This document shows, one piece after another, positions 44,995 through 54,728 of a stretch of DNA of 64,000 bases. Under the pieces are notes generated by a model. That model was not told the DNA's origin and did no database searches. It saw only the letters and a list, made by a program, of their open reading frames with translations. The position numbers and the translations under genes were made by a program. Source of the stretch: Ruegeria_C sp041537925 (GTDB taxonomy: Bacteria; Pseudomonadota; Alphaproteobacteria; Rhodobacterales; Rhodobacteraceae); contig NZ_JBGOSH010000002.1 in assembly GCF_041537925.1 (NCBI RefSeq), forward strand, positions 124,001 through 188,000, read 5' to 3'. Each line of letters starts with the position of its first letter. The first letter of the stretch is position 1.

Positions 44995-46844
44995 GTGCCG
45001 AGTCCAAAACAATGCCACCCACCGCGCGCATTGCGGCGGTGCAGGAGGGCTTGGTCGAGATCGAAGCGCTGGATCAGGCCGATGGAACGCCAGGGCGGCT
45101 GGTCAAGAACGAGGTGGTTTATGTCCTGCCCAGCAAACCCGCCGGCGGCGGCCGGCAAGAGCGGCTCAAGGCCGAGATCCTGCGAGTGCGCGGCAAGACC
45201 GCCGATGCGCAGGTCTATGAAAGCACCAGCGGCGTTGCCGTCGGTGACCCGGTCGAGCAAAGCGGGCAATTGCTGTCGGTGGAACTGGGGCCGGGCCTGC
45301 TGGGACAGGTCTATGACGGGCTGCAATCGCCGTTGGCCAAGGTGGCCGCCGAATACGGCATCTTTCTGCCACGCGGGGCGGATGTGGCGCCGCTGGATGA
45401 GGGCGCGAAATGGTCCTTCACGCCGCAGGTCAAGCTGGGCGACGCTGTCTCTGCCGGGGATGTGGTGGGCACGGTGCCCGAGGGGCGGTTCACCCATAAG
45501 ATCATGGTGCCGTTCAACTGGACCGGCCGTTATACGATCAATTGGGTGCAAAAGGGTGCGGCCACGGTGCAAGACCCGGTTGCCCGTCTAACCGGCGAGG
45601 ACGGGTCCGAGTATGTTCTGACGCTCGCACAACGCTGGCCGGTGCGCCGCCCGGTTCCCGCGCAGCTGCTGAAATCCGCCGCCTCGCGGCGCACTTTTCC
45701 CGATGCGCCGATCCTTACCTCACAGCGGTTGATCGACACGTTCTTTCCCATCGCACGCGGCGGCACCGCCTGCATTCCGGGGCCGTTCGGGGCGGGCAAG
45801 ACGGTGCTGCAGAACCTGATTGCGCGCAACGCGCAGGTCGATATCGTGATCGTTGTGGCTTGTGGCGAACGCGCGGGCGAGGTGGTCGAGACCATTACCG
45901 AATACCCTGAAATGACCGACCCCAAATCGGGTGGCAGCCTGATGGACCGCACCATCATCATCTGCAACACCTCGTCCATGCCGGTTGCAGCGCGCGAGGC
46001 GTCGATCTTTACCGGTATCACGCTGGGCGAGTATTACCGGCAGATGGGGCTGGATGTGCTGCTGATCGCCGACAGCACCTCCCGCTGGGCGCAGGCCATG
46101 CGCGAGACCAGCGGGCGGCTGGAGGAAATCCCCGGCGAAGAGGGCTTTCCCGCCTATCTGGAAAGCTCGATCAAAGGGCTCTACGAGCGCGCGGGCGTGA
46201 TCAAGACCAATGACGGTACCAGTGGTAGCCTGACCATGATCGGAACCGTCTCTCCCGCGGGCGGCAATTTCGACGAGCCTGTCACGCAATCGACGCTGTC
46301 GACGGTGAAGTGTTTCCTCGGGCTGTCCTCGGAACGGGCCTACAAGCGCTTCTACCCGGCTGTGGACCCACTCTTGTCCTGGTCGCGCTATCTGGATCAG
46401 ATGACTGACTGGTATAGCCGCAATATCGAACCGAACTGGATTGCGAGGGTCAAAGAGATGCAGGCGCTGCTGGAACGCGGCGAGCAAATCGGTCAGATGA
46501 TGCAGGTCACTGGTGAGGAAGGCATCACCATCGAGGATTACGTGATCTACCAGAAGGCGCTGTTTGTCGACATGATCTACCTGCAGCAGGACGCGTTCGA
46601 CGCGGTGGATTGCTCGGTCACACTGGATCGTCAGCAGCTTGTGTTCAAGCTGATGTATGGCGTGGTTCAGGACGGCTTGGCGCTGCACAGCAAATCGGAG
46701 ATTAGGGCCTGGTTCACCGAACTGACCGGCCTGTTTAAAAACTTCCACTATGCCGCCGAAGGTACGCCCGACTATGACGGCCTGTTGGAGAAGATCCGGG
46801 CCAAGATCGCTACCCAGTCCGAAGGCGCCCCCGCGCCTGCCTGA
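44991..46844 (+). CDS. ntpA: V/A-type ATPase catalytic subunit A
   Basis: Catalytic subunit of 617 residues. The P-loop GPFGAGKT lies near residue 264, and the inserted non-homologous region typical of A subunits comes before it. Other hallmarks are ACGERAGEVVE, LIADSTSRWAQAMRE and the EEGFPAYL segment. It is the last gene of the operon, after B-D-I-K-E-DUF2764, the reverse of the usual A-then-B order. Confidence 0.95.
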   Translation: MSAESKTMPPTARIAAVQEGLVEIEALDQADGTPGRLVKNEVVYVLPSKPAGGGRQERLKAEILRVRGKTADAQVYESTSGVAVGDPVEQSGQLLSVELGPGLLGQVYDGLQSPLAKVAAEYGIFLPRGADVAPLDEGAKWSFTPQVKLGDAVSAGDVVGTVPEGRFTHKIMVPFNWTGRYTINWVQKGAATVQDPVARLTGEDGSEYVLTLAQRWPVRRPVPAQLLKSAASRRTFPDAPILTSQRLIDTFFPIARGGTACIPGPFGAGKTVLQNLIARNAQVDIVIVVACGERAGEVVETITEYPEMTDPKSGGSLMDRTIIICNTSSMPVAAREASIFTGITLGEYYRQMGLDVLLIADSTSRWAQAMRETSGRLEEIPGEEGFPAYLESSIKGLYERAGVIKTNDGTSGSLTMIGTVSPAGGNFDEPVTQSTLSTVKCFLGLSSERAYKRFYPAVDPLLSWSRYLDQMTDWYSRNIEPNWIARVKEMQALLERGEQIGQMMQVTGEEGITIEDYVIYQKALFVDMIYLQQDAFDAVDCSVTLDRQQLVFKLMYGVVQDGLALHSKSEIRAWFTELTGLFKNFHYAAEGTPDYDGLLEKIRAKIATQSEGAPAPA

Positions 46845-46909
46845 GCGACCGCATATTGATACGTGGCGCGGTCGGGGTCCGCGCTGGCACTGATCCGGAG
46901 AAATCGGCC

Positions 46910-47674
46910 ATGTTTTCGTTGAACGGCAAACGCGCCCTTGTCGTGGGCATCGCCAACGAGAAATCGATCGCCTATGGCTGCGCCAGCGCATTTCGCGCGC
47001 AGGGGGCGGAGTTGGCCGTCACCTATCTCAACGGCAAGGCCGAACCACATGTGCGCCCGCTGGCCGAGGGGCTGGAGGCCGCGATGGTGATGCCGCTGGA
47101 TGCACGCTCGGACGCGCAGCTGGACGCGGTGTTTGACCGGATAGCGGACCAGTGGGGTGGGCTGGATATCCTGCTGCACGCAGTGGCTTTCTGCCCAAAG
47201 GACGACCTGCATGGTCGCGTCATCGACTGTTCGCGTGATGGGTTCGGGCTGGCGATGGACCTGTCGGTGCATTCCTTCCTGCGCATGATCCGCCGGGCCG
47301 AGCCGCTGATGGGCCAGCGCGGTACCTGCATGACGGTCAGCTTCTATGGCTCGGAGAAGGTGGTCGATCACTACAACGTCATGGGACCGGTCAAGGCGGC
47401 GCTGGAATCGGTGACCCGATATGCCGCCGCAGAGCTGGGCGGCAAGGGCATTTCCGTCCATGCGCTGTCGCCCGGTCCGATGAACACCCGCGCGGCGAGC
47501 GGCATCGCGCATTTCGACGATCTCATGGCCGAGAATGCCGCGCGCACCCCGACGCACATGTTAGCCAGCCTGCAGGATGTAGGCGCCTATGCGGCGTTTC
47601 TGGCCAGTGACGCGGCGTCCAACCTGACAGGCGGAATACACCCGATTGATGGTGGGTATCACATCATGGGGTGA
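46910..47674 (+). CDS. FabI-like enoyl-ACP reductase paralogue
   Basis: An SDR-type enoyl-reductase of 254 residues. It has the FabI-style start with GIANEKSIAYGCA and the active-site block YNVMGPVKAALE, which provides the Tyr and Lys of the FabI triad. The other FabI tyrosine (in E. coli SYLGAE) aligns to Phe in SFYGSE, so the site differs from the housekeeping enzyme. CGGAGAAA supports ATG 46910. It is followed by acetate kinase; FabI-like/AckA/DUF3141 groupings are seen in other alphaproteobacteria, and the role is probably in acyl or storage metabolism rather than core fatty-acid synthesis. Confidence 0.85.
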   Translation: MFSLNGKRALVVGIANEKSIAYGCASAFRAQGAELAVTYLNGKAEPHVRPLAEGLEAAMVMPLDARSDAQLDAVFDRIADQWGGLDILLHAVAFCPKDDLHGRVIDCSRDGFGLAMDLSVHSFLRMIRRAEPLMGQRGTCMTVSFYGSEKVVDHYNVMGPVKAALESVTRYAAAELGGKGISVHALSPGPMNTRAASGIAHFDDLMAENAARTPTHMLASLQDVGAYAAFLASDAASNLTGGIHPIDGGYHIMG

Positions 47675-47703
47675 CGATCCCCGAGACAGCACGGAGGCGG
47701 CAG

Positions 47704-48912
47704 ATGGATCATGGTATGACTGGGGCAGACGGCGCAGCGGCAGAGTTCATCCTGTCGCTCAACGCCGGATCGTCGTCCCTGAAATTCTCGCTTTACGAGG
47801 CTGGTGACGAGCCGCGCGAAATCGCCGTGGGTCAGGTTGAAAGTCTTGGCCCGAACGCCCGTTTCAAAGCCCGAATCGGGCTGGAACAGATCGAGGATGA
47901 TCTGGGCTCGGCCAATCACCGCGTGGCGCTGCGGGCCATTCTCAAAAAATGCGAAACCGTCCTGCAAGGCAGCGCGCCCGCCTGTATCGGGCACCGCATC
48001 GCTCATGGCGGAGTCGATTACAAGGCTCCGCAGCTTCTGACGCCGGAAGTGATGGAAAAGCTGGCCCTGCTCGAACCGCTGGCGCCGCTGCACCAGCCGC
48101 ATAACCTCGCCGCCGTGCGCGCCTCGATAGAGGCCTTTCCAGCAGCGCTGCAGGTCGGCTGTTTTGACACCGCCTTTCACCGCAATCACCCCTGGGTCAA
48201 CGACACGTTTGGCCTGCCGCTGAAATATTACGACCGGGGCGTGCGCCGCTATGGCTTTCACGGACTGTCTTATGACTACATCACCGGCACGCTTGCCCGG
48301 ATCGACCCCGAATTGGCCTCGGGCCGGGTGGTGATTGCGCATCTGGGCAACGGCGCGTCGATGTGCGGGGTGCTGAACGGGCGCTCGATCGCCTCGACCA
48401 TGGGGTTCTCAGCACTGGACGGCCTGCCGATGGGCACCCGTTGCGGTCAACTCGATCCGGGCGTGGTGCTCTATCTGATGGATCAGGAGGGACTGTCGGC
48501 CAGCGAACTTACCAAGCTGCTTTACAATGAAAGTGGGCTCAAGGGGCTGTCGGGCGTTACAAGCGACATGCGGGCGTTGGAGGTATCGCAAAACCCCGAG
48601 GCGGAAATGGCCATCGAATATTACACCTTCCGCGCGCGTCGCGAACTGGGCGCGCTGGCGGCCAGCCTGCATGGTATTGACGGGGTGGTGTTCTGCGGCG
48701 GGATTGGGGAAAACTCGGCCGCGATCCGGGCGCGGATCTGCAACGGTATGGACTGGATGGGAATCACGTTGGATGCGCGCGCCAATGCCGCAAATGAGAT
48801 GAGCATCGGCATCGGCAGAACCAAGGTGCTGGTCATCCCCACCGACGAGGAACGCATCATCGCCCGGGCCGCCTCGCGCGCACTGAACGAGCGTGCGGCG
48901 GTCGAATACTGA
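47704..48912 (+). CDS. ackA: Acetate/propionate kinase
   Basis: Interconverts acyl phosphate plus ADP with acetate (or propionate) plus ATP. It is full length at 402 residues. Motifs: LNAGSSSLKFSLYE at the N-terminus, CFDTAFHRNHP, HLGNGASMCGVLNGRSIASTMGFSALDGLPMGTR and FCGGIGENSA. GGAGG upstream fixes ATG 47704. No phosphate acetyltransferase gene is adjacent, although such a partner is usual. Confidence 0.94.
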   Translation: MDHGMTGADGAAAEFILSLNAGSSSLKFSLYEAGDEPREIAVGQVESLGPNARFKARIGLEQIEDDLGSANHRVALRAILKKCETVLQGSAPACIGHRIAHGGVDYKAPQLLTPEVMEKLALLEPLAPLHQPHNLAAVRASIEAFPAALQVGCFDTAFHRNHPWVNDTFGLPLKYYDRGVRRYGFHGLSYDYITGTLARIDPELASGRVVIAHLGNGASMCGVLNGRSIASTMGFSALDGLPMGTRCGQLDPGVVLYLMDQEGLSASELTKLLYNESGLKGLSGVTSDMRALEVSQNPEAEMAIEYYTFRARRELGALAASLHGIDGVVFCGGIGENSAAIRARICNGMDWMGITLDARANAANEMSIGIGRTKVLVIPTDEERIIARAASRALNERAAVEY

Positions 48913-49131
48913 CTGCAAAAGCTGATTTTCAGCTGAAACGGGATGATCCGCATGAAGAGTAATCTTGGGTGCGAGTTGCTGCATATGCTTTGCTTTGGAG
49001 AATTGGCGAATGACGCTGACTTGCTTCCGGTATTCTTCAACCAGCGAAAAAAACCATTCGCCATCATTGACAGGTTGCAATTGGAGTTCTGACAGCGCTA
49101 AGCGTCTTTCCCAACTGTGGGGACGACACCT

Positions 49132-50616
49132 ATGACAGAACAACAAGGCGATCCGCGCCATCTGGAAACACTCGACCGGGACCTTGCGCGGTTCTCCAGG
49201 CTTGAAACGGCAACTGGCTATGTGTCACGCCCAATGGTCGGCGTAGGAGTGTCGCTGGTCTTTGTTCTGCTGGCTGGCATCGCTGCCATGTCTCTCTTCG
49301 GGCAGGAAAACAACTCGTTCATCGTGATCATTGCGGCCTGTCTCGGGGCCTATATGGCGCTGAACATTGGTGCCAACGATGTGGCCAACAACATGGGCCC
49401 TGCAGTGGGGGCGAATGCGCTTTCGATGGGCGGGGCCATCGCCATTGCGGTCGTCTTTGAAAGCGCGGGCGCGCTGATCGCGGGCGGAGACGTGGTGTCC
49501 ACTGTCGCCAAAGGCATCATTGCGCCTGAAAGCATGGGCACAGCCTCGGTCTTTATCTGGGCCATGATGGCCGCGCTTTTGTCGGCAGCTCTGTGGGTCA
49601 ATCTGGCAACATGGATCGGAGCACCCGTTTCAACGACCCATTCGGTGGTTGGCGGCGTCATGGGTGCTGGCATTGCGGCGGCCGGTTTTGCCGCCGTCAG
49701 CTGGTCAACCATGGGCAAGATCGCGGCAAGTTGGGTGATCTCGCCGGTTCTGGGTGGGGCCATCGCCGCCATGTTCCTGTGGTTGATCAAGTCGCGGATC
49801 ATCTACCGCGACGACAAAATCGCTGCCGCGCGCAAGTGGGTGCCCATCCTCGTCGGCATCATGGCCGGTGCGTTCGCATCCTACCTTGCCCTGAAGGGCC
49901 TGAAAAAGATCATCAAGATCGACCTGACAACGGCGTTGATGATCGGCGCGGCAATCGGTGCGCTGGTCTGGATTGTGATGATCCCGGTGATCCGCAAGCA
50001 ATCACAAGGGCTGGAGAACCGGAACAAGTCGCTCAAGGTGCTGTTTGGCATTCCGTTGGTGGTGTCGGCGGCGCTACTGAGTTTCGCCCATGGGGCAAAT
50101 GATGTGGCAAACGCCGTCGGCCCCCTTGCCGCAATTGTGCAGGCCTCTCAATCGGGCAGCTTCACGGACGCGATCAGCATTCCGCTCTGGGTGATGATCA
50201 TCGGCGCGTTCGGAATATCCTTTGGCCTGTTGCTGTTCGGGCCGAAACTGATCCGCATGGTCGGTGGCCAGATCACGAAGCTCAACCCGATGCGCGCCTA
50301 TTGTGTGGCTCTGTCGGCCGCGATCACGGTGATCGTGGCCAGTTGGCTTGGCCTGCCCGTCAGTTCAACCCATATTGCTGTCGGGGGTGTATTTGGCGTC
50401 GGCTTCTTCCGGGAATGGGATGCCGAGCGGCGCATCCGGAATGCGCGCCTCAAAATGCCCGATCGCACGAACTATCCGCCAGAAGAGCGCAGGCGACGCA
50501 AACTGGTGCGCAGGTCCCATTTCATGACTATCCTTGCAGCTTGGGTCATTACCGTTCCCGCGGCCGCGATCCTGTCGGGGATCATATTCTACCTGATCAG
50601 CGCGGTTCTGGCGTAG
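49132..50616 (+). CDS. PiT-family inorganic phosphate transporter
   Basis: A phosphate:cation symporter with 494 residues and about eleven membrane spans. The family's two signature repeats are present: NIGANDVANNMGPAVGA near the first third and FAHGANDVANAVGPLAA in the second half, each followed by a VSTTHS/VSSTHI motif. The start is put at ATG 49132; the GTG at 49117 is an alternative. No PhoU-like DUF47 gene is adjacent. Its place after the V-ATPase and AckA genes might link phosphate supply to acyl-phosphate metabolism; that is inference. Confidence 0.92.
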   Translation: MTEQQGDPRHLETLDRDLARFSRLETATGYVSRPMVGVGVSLVFVLLAGIAAMSLFGQENNSFIVIIAACLGAYMALNIGANDVANNMGPAVGANALSMGGAIAIAVVFESAGALIAGGDVVSTVAKGIIAPESMGTASVFIWAMMAALLSAALWVNLATWIGAPVSTTHSVVGGVMGAGIAAAGFAAVSWSTMGKIAASWVISPVLGGAIAAMFLWLIKSRIIYRDDKIAAARKWVPILVGIMAGAFASYLALKGLKKIIKIDLTTALMIGAAIGALVWIVMIPVIRKQSQGLENRNKSLKVLFGIPLVVSAALLSFAHGANDVANAVGPLAAIVQASQSGSFTDAISIPLWVMIIGAFGISFGLLLFGPKLIRMVGGQITKLNPMRAYCVALSAAITVIVASWLGLPVSSTHIAVGGVFGVGFFREWDAERRIRNARLKMPDRTNYPPEERRRRKLVRRSHFMTILAAWVITVPAAAILSGIIFYLISAVLA

Positions 50617-50688
50617 TTCGAAGACCCGGCTCGGGTCTGGGCCTTCCGCAACAAAGCGCGCAAGTCAGGCTATCTGGTGCGGCACGCC

Positions 50689-52851
50689 CTAAGCGTTCTC
50701 CTTGCGCTTTCGCTTTTCGGAACTGGCGAGTTGTGGCGTATCCAGCAGCTTTTCGATCCGTGCCAGACGATCCTCCGAGTCCGGGCTGAGCGCCCCACCC
50801 GTTCCGGCGATCAGGCGGATCATGGCGAGCACCTCGTCCCGTTCCTTCGCCTGCCCGGTCATCAGGCCTGCCAGGGTCTCGATGGCGCGATCCTCGTCGA
50901 TCAGCAGCATCAGGAACTGCTCACGCAGCATTTCCTTGAAATCCTGCAGCGATTGTTCGTCGTCTTCGCGCAGGCGATCGACGATCTCGAAACGGCGTTC
51001 GTCAGCGGCGCGGTTGGGCCAGAGCACATAGAGCAGGGCGCGTACTGCCGCCTCTTTGACCCCGCCTTCCGCCATCTTTGCCGTCAGCTCGGTGATCCGT
51101 TGCTCGACAAAAGCGCGGTGTTCAGGGTCGAGGCCGGGATGCGGTCGTGGCGACTCATCGCTTGCGCTGAGTCCCAGCATCGCCTGCAGGAGCGGGCTAC
51201 TGTAGGTCGCCATGAACATCGCTTCGGTCGCCTGATCGCGCAGTTGGCCATAGGTTTCTAGCGCCGTGGTGATCCCGTCCGAGACCTGTTCCTGCATCAT
51301 CCAGAACGGGTTGTTGGGATCAACCGGCTTGCGGTTCTCGCGCGCATGGTCTGCCCAGAGCCTGACGCTGTTCATCAGCGGGTTTACGTCTGAGGCCAGT
51401 TTGTAGCCCAGCCGCAAGGGGTGCATCTCGCGTGCGGCTTTGGCCATTTGCGGCGTCACCAGCGCCTCCATCCAGGGATGCACGAAGGTCTTGTAGAGCC
51501 CGGTGTTGATCTCGGACAGACGGGCCACGGCGGCGAAGCGGCGCTCGTCCTCCAGATCGTTGTGACCAAGTGCGCGGATATCGTCGAGATCGCGCGCCTC
51601 GAAGCGTGTGATGTAATCAGTCGGGTCCAGATCGGCGTCGGGCTCGTCCCCGGTCTTGGGGGTCAGCACCGCCTCGTAGAGACCCGGAGGCAGGCAGTCG
51701 ATGAAATCGATATTCGAGGCGAACTCGCGATGTTCCTTCCTGGCGACGCTACCCGAGACAAAAATGCCCAGGTGACCCACCTTGTCATGCACCGCGTAGA
51801 CGATTGTCTGCCCGTGAGAGCGGATCGCATCGACGCTTTCGTAGAGATCAGTGATCCATCCCAGCGCCTGCTGAGGCGGGGTGATGTCGTCGCCTTTGGA
51901 ACAGAAACAGATGATCGGAGACTTGATGCGGCGGAAATCCAGCCGGACTCCATCACTGGTCACCACTCCGCCGGTGGGCAGTTTGTTACCCACAAAGAGG
52001 TTGTCGACGATGAACTGCATCTCTTCGGCGTTCAGGATCACGTGGCCGCCCCACCAACGCTCGAAGTCGAGATAGCGATCGCGCTCGGTATCGACCTTAG
52101 CAAAAACGTTATGCTGCTTGGACCAGAGCGTGTTGGCGGGGTTCATGTTCTCGAAATTCTGCACCAGCCAGGCGCCATCGAACTTGCCCGCGCCCAGATC
52201 GCCGGTCAGCGCGGTCAGCCAGCCTCCACCCAGCAATCCGCCGCTGTAGCGCATAGGGTTCTTGCCATGCACACCCGCCCAATAGCTGAGCGGCGCGCCC
52301 GCCAGAATGATCGGGCCGCACAGATCGGGCCTGTAAGAGGCCAGCATCGCCACTGCCCAGCCAGCCTGGCAATTGCCGATCACCGCCGGTTTGCCGTCTG
52401 CCTGCGGATGAGCCTCAACGACATGTTCGATAAAGGCCACCTCAGCGCGCATAACCTTCTCGATGGTCTGGCCCGGCTCGGGTTCGGGCAGAAAGCCAAT
52501 GAAATAGCAGGGGTGCCCGGCGGCCAGCGCCACGCCAATCTCGCTGTCGGCCTTAAAGCCGCCGATGCCGGGGCCATGGCCTGCGCGCGGATCGATGACG
52601 ACAAAGGGACGTTTGCGCGGGTCGATAGTGACGGCCTTGGGCGGTTTGATACGGGTCAGCACGTAGTTGACCCGGTCCGGCAGATCTCGGCCATCCATCA
52701 CCACGTCATACGCGAAACCCAGAACATTGGGTGCCGTGGCAGCGATATGGGCGTTATACTGGTTGCCGCGCTCCCGCATGATATCCAGAAACAGGGCGGT
52801 TCGCTGGCTGGCATCAACCACGTAGTCGATCCAGGGATTGGACTCAGGCAT
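50689..52851 (-). CDS. DUF3141 alpha/beta-hydrolase-like protein (PHA synthase-related)
   Basis: A 720-residue protein of the DUF3141 family, often labelled poly(3-hydroxyalkanoate) synthetase-like. The central alpha/beta-hydrolase fold contains GNCQAGWAVAM (about 165), where Cys takes the nucleophile position of the PHA-synthase lipase-like box. A later acid/His region lies in CSKGDDITPP and KVGHLGIFVSG. The C-terminal ~250 residues are helical and Arg/Glu-rich. It is convergent with the PiT gene. FabI-like, AckA and DUF3141 together suggest acyl-thioester or storage-polymer metabolism. The true activity is not established. Confidence 0.88.
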   Translation of the reverse strand: MPESNPWIDYVVDASQRTALFLDIMRERGNQYNAHIAATAPNVLGFAYDVVMDGRDLPDRVNYVLTRIKPPKAVTIDPRKRPFVVIDPRAGHGPGIGGFKADSEIGVALAAGHPCYFIGFLPEPEPGQTIEKVMRAEVAFIEHVVEAHPQADGKPAVIGNCQAGWAVAMLASYRPDLCGPIILAGAPLSYWAGVHGKNPMRYSGGLLGGGWLTALTGDLGAGKFDGAWLVQNFENMNPANTLWSKQHNVFAKVDTERDRYLDFERWWGGHVILNAEEMQFIVDNLFVGNKLPTGGVVTSDGVRLDFRRIKSPIICFCSKGDDITPPQQALGWITDLYESVDAIRSHGQTIVYAVHDKVGHLGIFVSGSVARKEHREFASNIDFIDCLPPGLYEAVLTPKTGDEPDADLDPTDYITRFEARDLDDIRALGHNDLEDERRFAAVARLSEINTGLYKTFVHPWMEALVTPQMAKAAREMHPLRLGYKLASDVNPLMNSVRLWADHARENRKPVDPNNPFWMMQEQVSDGITTALETYGQLRDQATEAMFMATYSSPLLQAMLGLSASDESPRPHPGLDPEHRAFVEQRITELTAKMAEGGVKEAAVRALLYVLWPNRAADERRFEIVDRLREDDEQSLQDFKEMLREQFLMLLIDEDRAIETLAGLMTGQAKERDEVLAMIRLIAGTGGALSPDSEDRLARIEKLLDTPQLASSEKRKRKENA

Positions 52852-53086
52852 GTTCGCCTCCTTCTCACTGGCAACGTCGAGTCATCTTCTTGTGGTTTCT
52901 GCGTAGCAGCAATTAGGCCGGTGTCATACTGAGTTTCAAGGGGTCGCGACATTTTGCCGATGCACAGCCCGGCGCAGGCCCCGTGGCAGGGAATGGGCCT
53001 CATTCCTCGGTATTTTCGCGAGAATGTTGTTTTTTAAGAGGCTTGGCTCGATGCTGAAGGCACGACACTCTTGGAGGGACACGAAC

Positions 53087-54349
53087 ATGGTCATGCTGCG
53101 CCTTTCCCTGATGTTGGTGGTGTTTGTCGATGTGATGGGGCAGGGTCTGATCCTGCCGATCATCAGCACGCTGCTGATCAGCCCCGACAGCACGTTTCTG
53201 GCCCCGGACACCGGTCACGCTACCCGCAACCTGATGTATGGCGCGCTGCTGTCGACCTTCTATATCTTCTGGTTCTTTGGCGCCGCCTATATCTCGAAAC
53301 TATCGGACTACATCGGGCGCAAGAACGGGATCGTGATCTGTCTGATCGGGGCGCTGGCGGGCTATATCCTGACCGTGGTCGCGGTCGAGATGTCGAATTA
53401 TTACCTGCTGCTATTGGGCCGCGCGATTTCCGGGTTCACCGCCGGCAACCAACCGATCGCGCAGGCCGCACTGGTGGATGTCAGTCGCGACGATGACGAA
53501 CGCACCCGCAATATGGGCCGCGTCGTGGTCGCCGCCGCTCTTGGCCTGGTCGCCGGGCCGCTGATCGCCGGACTGCTGAGCGATACCCGTATTCTCGGCG
53601 ATTATGCCACGCTGCAACTGCCCTTCGTCGTGGCGGCCGGGCTGATCGCGCTCACGCTGGTTCTGATCCTGATGTTCTTCCACGACACCCGCACCGACCG
53701 GCGCAAGATTGATTTCGGAATTTCCGAGGTCTTCGTCAACCTCTGGCGCGTGCGCAGCCGACCGGTGGTGCTGAAGCTGGGGCTTGTGTTCTTTTTCTTT
53801 GAACTGGGTCTGAATTCCTTCTTCATCTATCTCAACGACTATTCGCTGCAGCGGTTCGGCTTCGACACGTTGCAGAACAGTGTCCTGTTGGTGGTCTTTG
53901 GCCTGACCATGGCGCTGGCTAGTGGTATTTTGGTCGGTCCTTTGGGCCAGCGCTATCGCAAGATCCCGATTGTCACCGTGGCCACGCTGGTGATGATGCT
54001 GTCGCTGATCGTGTTCACACTGAATCCGATGGCCAGCCTGTCCTACGTTCTGGTGATCCCGATCGTTGTGGGCTTTGCCGTGGGATACCCGACCATATTG
54101 ACGCTGTTCTCGGCCAGTGCGGGCAAGGCCGAGCAAGGCTGGGTCATGGGCATCTCGATCGCGCTCTTCACCCTTGGCTCAGGGCTGGTGTCGCTGGCCG
54201 GAGGCGCGTTGATCGGCATCAACGTGCATCTGCCCTTCGTGATGGGCATACTGTGCTGCGGCATTGCGCTTGCCCTCATTGCCACGCTCTGGCGTGGCAG
54301 CGATGTGCAAGCCATCGACACGCGACAGATACAGGCAGATGGGGGCTGA
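53087..54349 (+). CDS. MFS transporter (TetA/MdtG-like drug:H+ antiporter class)
   Basis: A 12-span major-facilitator protein of about 420 residues. The loop motif SKLSDYIGRKNGI (motif A) follows the second span and GRAISGFTAGN is in the fourth, as in tetracycline-type exporters. GGAGGGA at 53073-53079 supports ATG 53087 over the upstream in-frame ATG at 53024. It is divergent from the DUF3141 gene. The substrate cannot be inferred. Confidence 0.88.
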   Translation: MVMLRLSLMLVVFVDVMGQGLILPIISTLLISPDSTFLAPDTGHATRNLMYGALLSTFYIFWFFGAAYISKLSDYIGRKNGIVICLIGALAGYILTVVAVEMSNYYLLLLGRAISGFTAGNQPIAQAALVDVSRDDDERTRNMGRVVVAAALGLVAGPLIAGLLSDTRILGDYATLQLPFVVAAGLIALTLVLILMFFHDTRTDRRKIDFGISEVFVNLWRVRSRPVVLKLGLVFFFFELGLNSFFIYLNDYSLQRFGFDTLQNSVLLVVFGLTMALASGILVGPLGQRYRKIPIVTVATLVMMLSLIVFTLNPMASLSYVLVIPIVVGFAVGYPTILTLFSASAGKAEQGWVMGISIALFTLGSGLVSLAGGALIGINVHLPFVMGILCCGIALALIATLWRGSDVQAIDTRQIQADGG

Positions 54350-54728
54350 ATTTTATCAATCCACTTTTTTCAAACTCAAGCTGAAGCGCTCTTTCTGCTT
54401 TGTCAAATTACTTCAATCGGTTATGAGGCCATACTAGATTGCGCGTCTCTCACGCAAATCCAGCTCTGTGTGGGTCATGTCCGTTCTCCTTGCTTTTCGG
54501 AAAGATAGGGAATTTGTCACAACCCAGTTTAGAATGTGTGTTGGAGTGCCTAGTTGGTGAGGTAGCACCTCTCTTCGCCCCAATGCAGCTTCACCAAACA
54601 CGCCATTCATGCAATGCGCAGCATTTTGCTAGAGGCAATGACTGGGTCGCGGGACAAAGATGCCCTTTCTCAAATGCACTTGAATGTTTGCTTTCGAATA
54701 CATCCGGTTCATGGCATCGCGTTGAACG
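54350..54728. other. Gene-free gap with possible transposase start remnant
   Basis: No gene is supported. On the minus strand AAGGAG (54485-54490) and ATG 54478 begin a 14-codon frame (MTHTELDLRERRAI) that stops at 54434. It resembles the first residues of IS30-type transposases and may be a transposon scar; this is weak. The rest, up to the permease stop at 54729, holds nothing recognisable. Confidence 0.4.

Noticed and set aside
45720..46991. A 423-codon minus-strand open frame
   Set aside because: Antisense to V-ATPase subunit A.
48409..49161. A minus-strand frame extending from ackA into the ackA-PiT gap
   Set aside because: Mostly antisense to ackA; the remaining 200 nt give no recognisable protein.
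51421..52932. A 503-codon plus-strand open frame
   Set aside because: Antisense shadow of the well-supported DUF3141 gene.
54434..54478. Start of an IS30-type transposase on the minus strand
   Set aside because: Only 14 codons with a ribosome site; too short to assert, so noted only in the gap entry.
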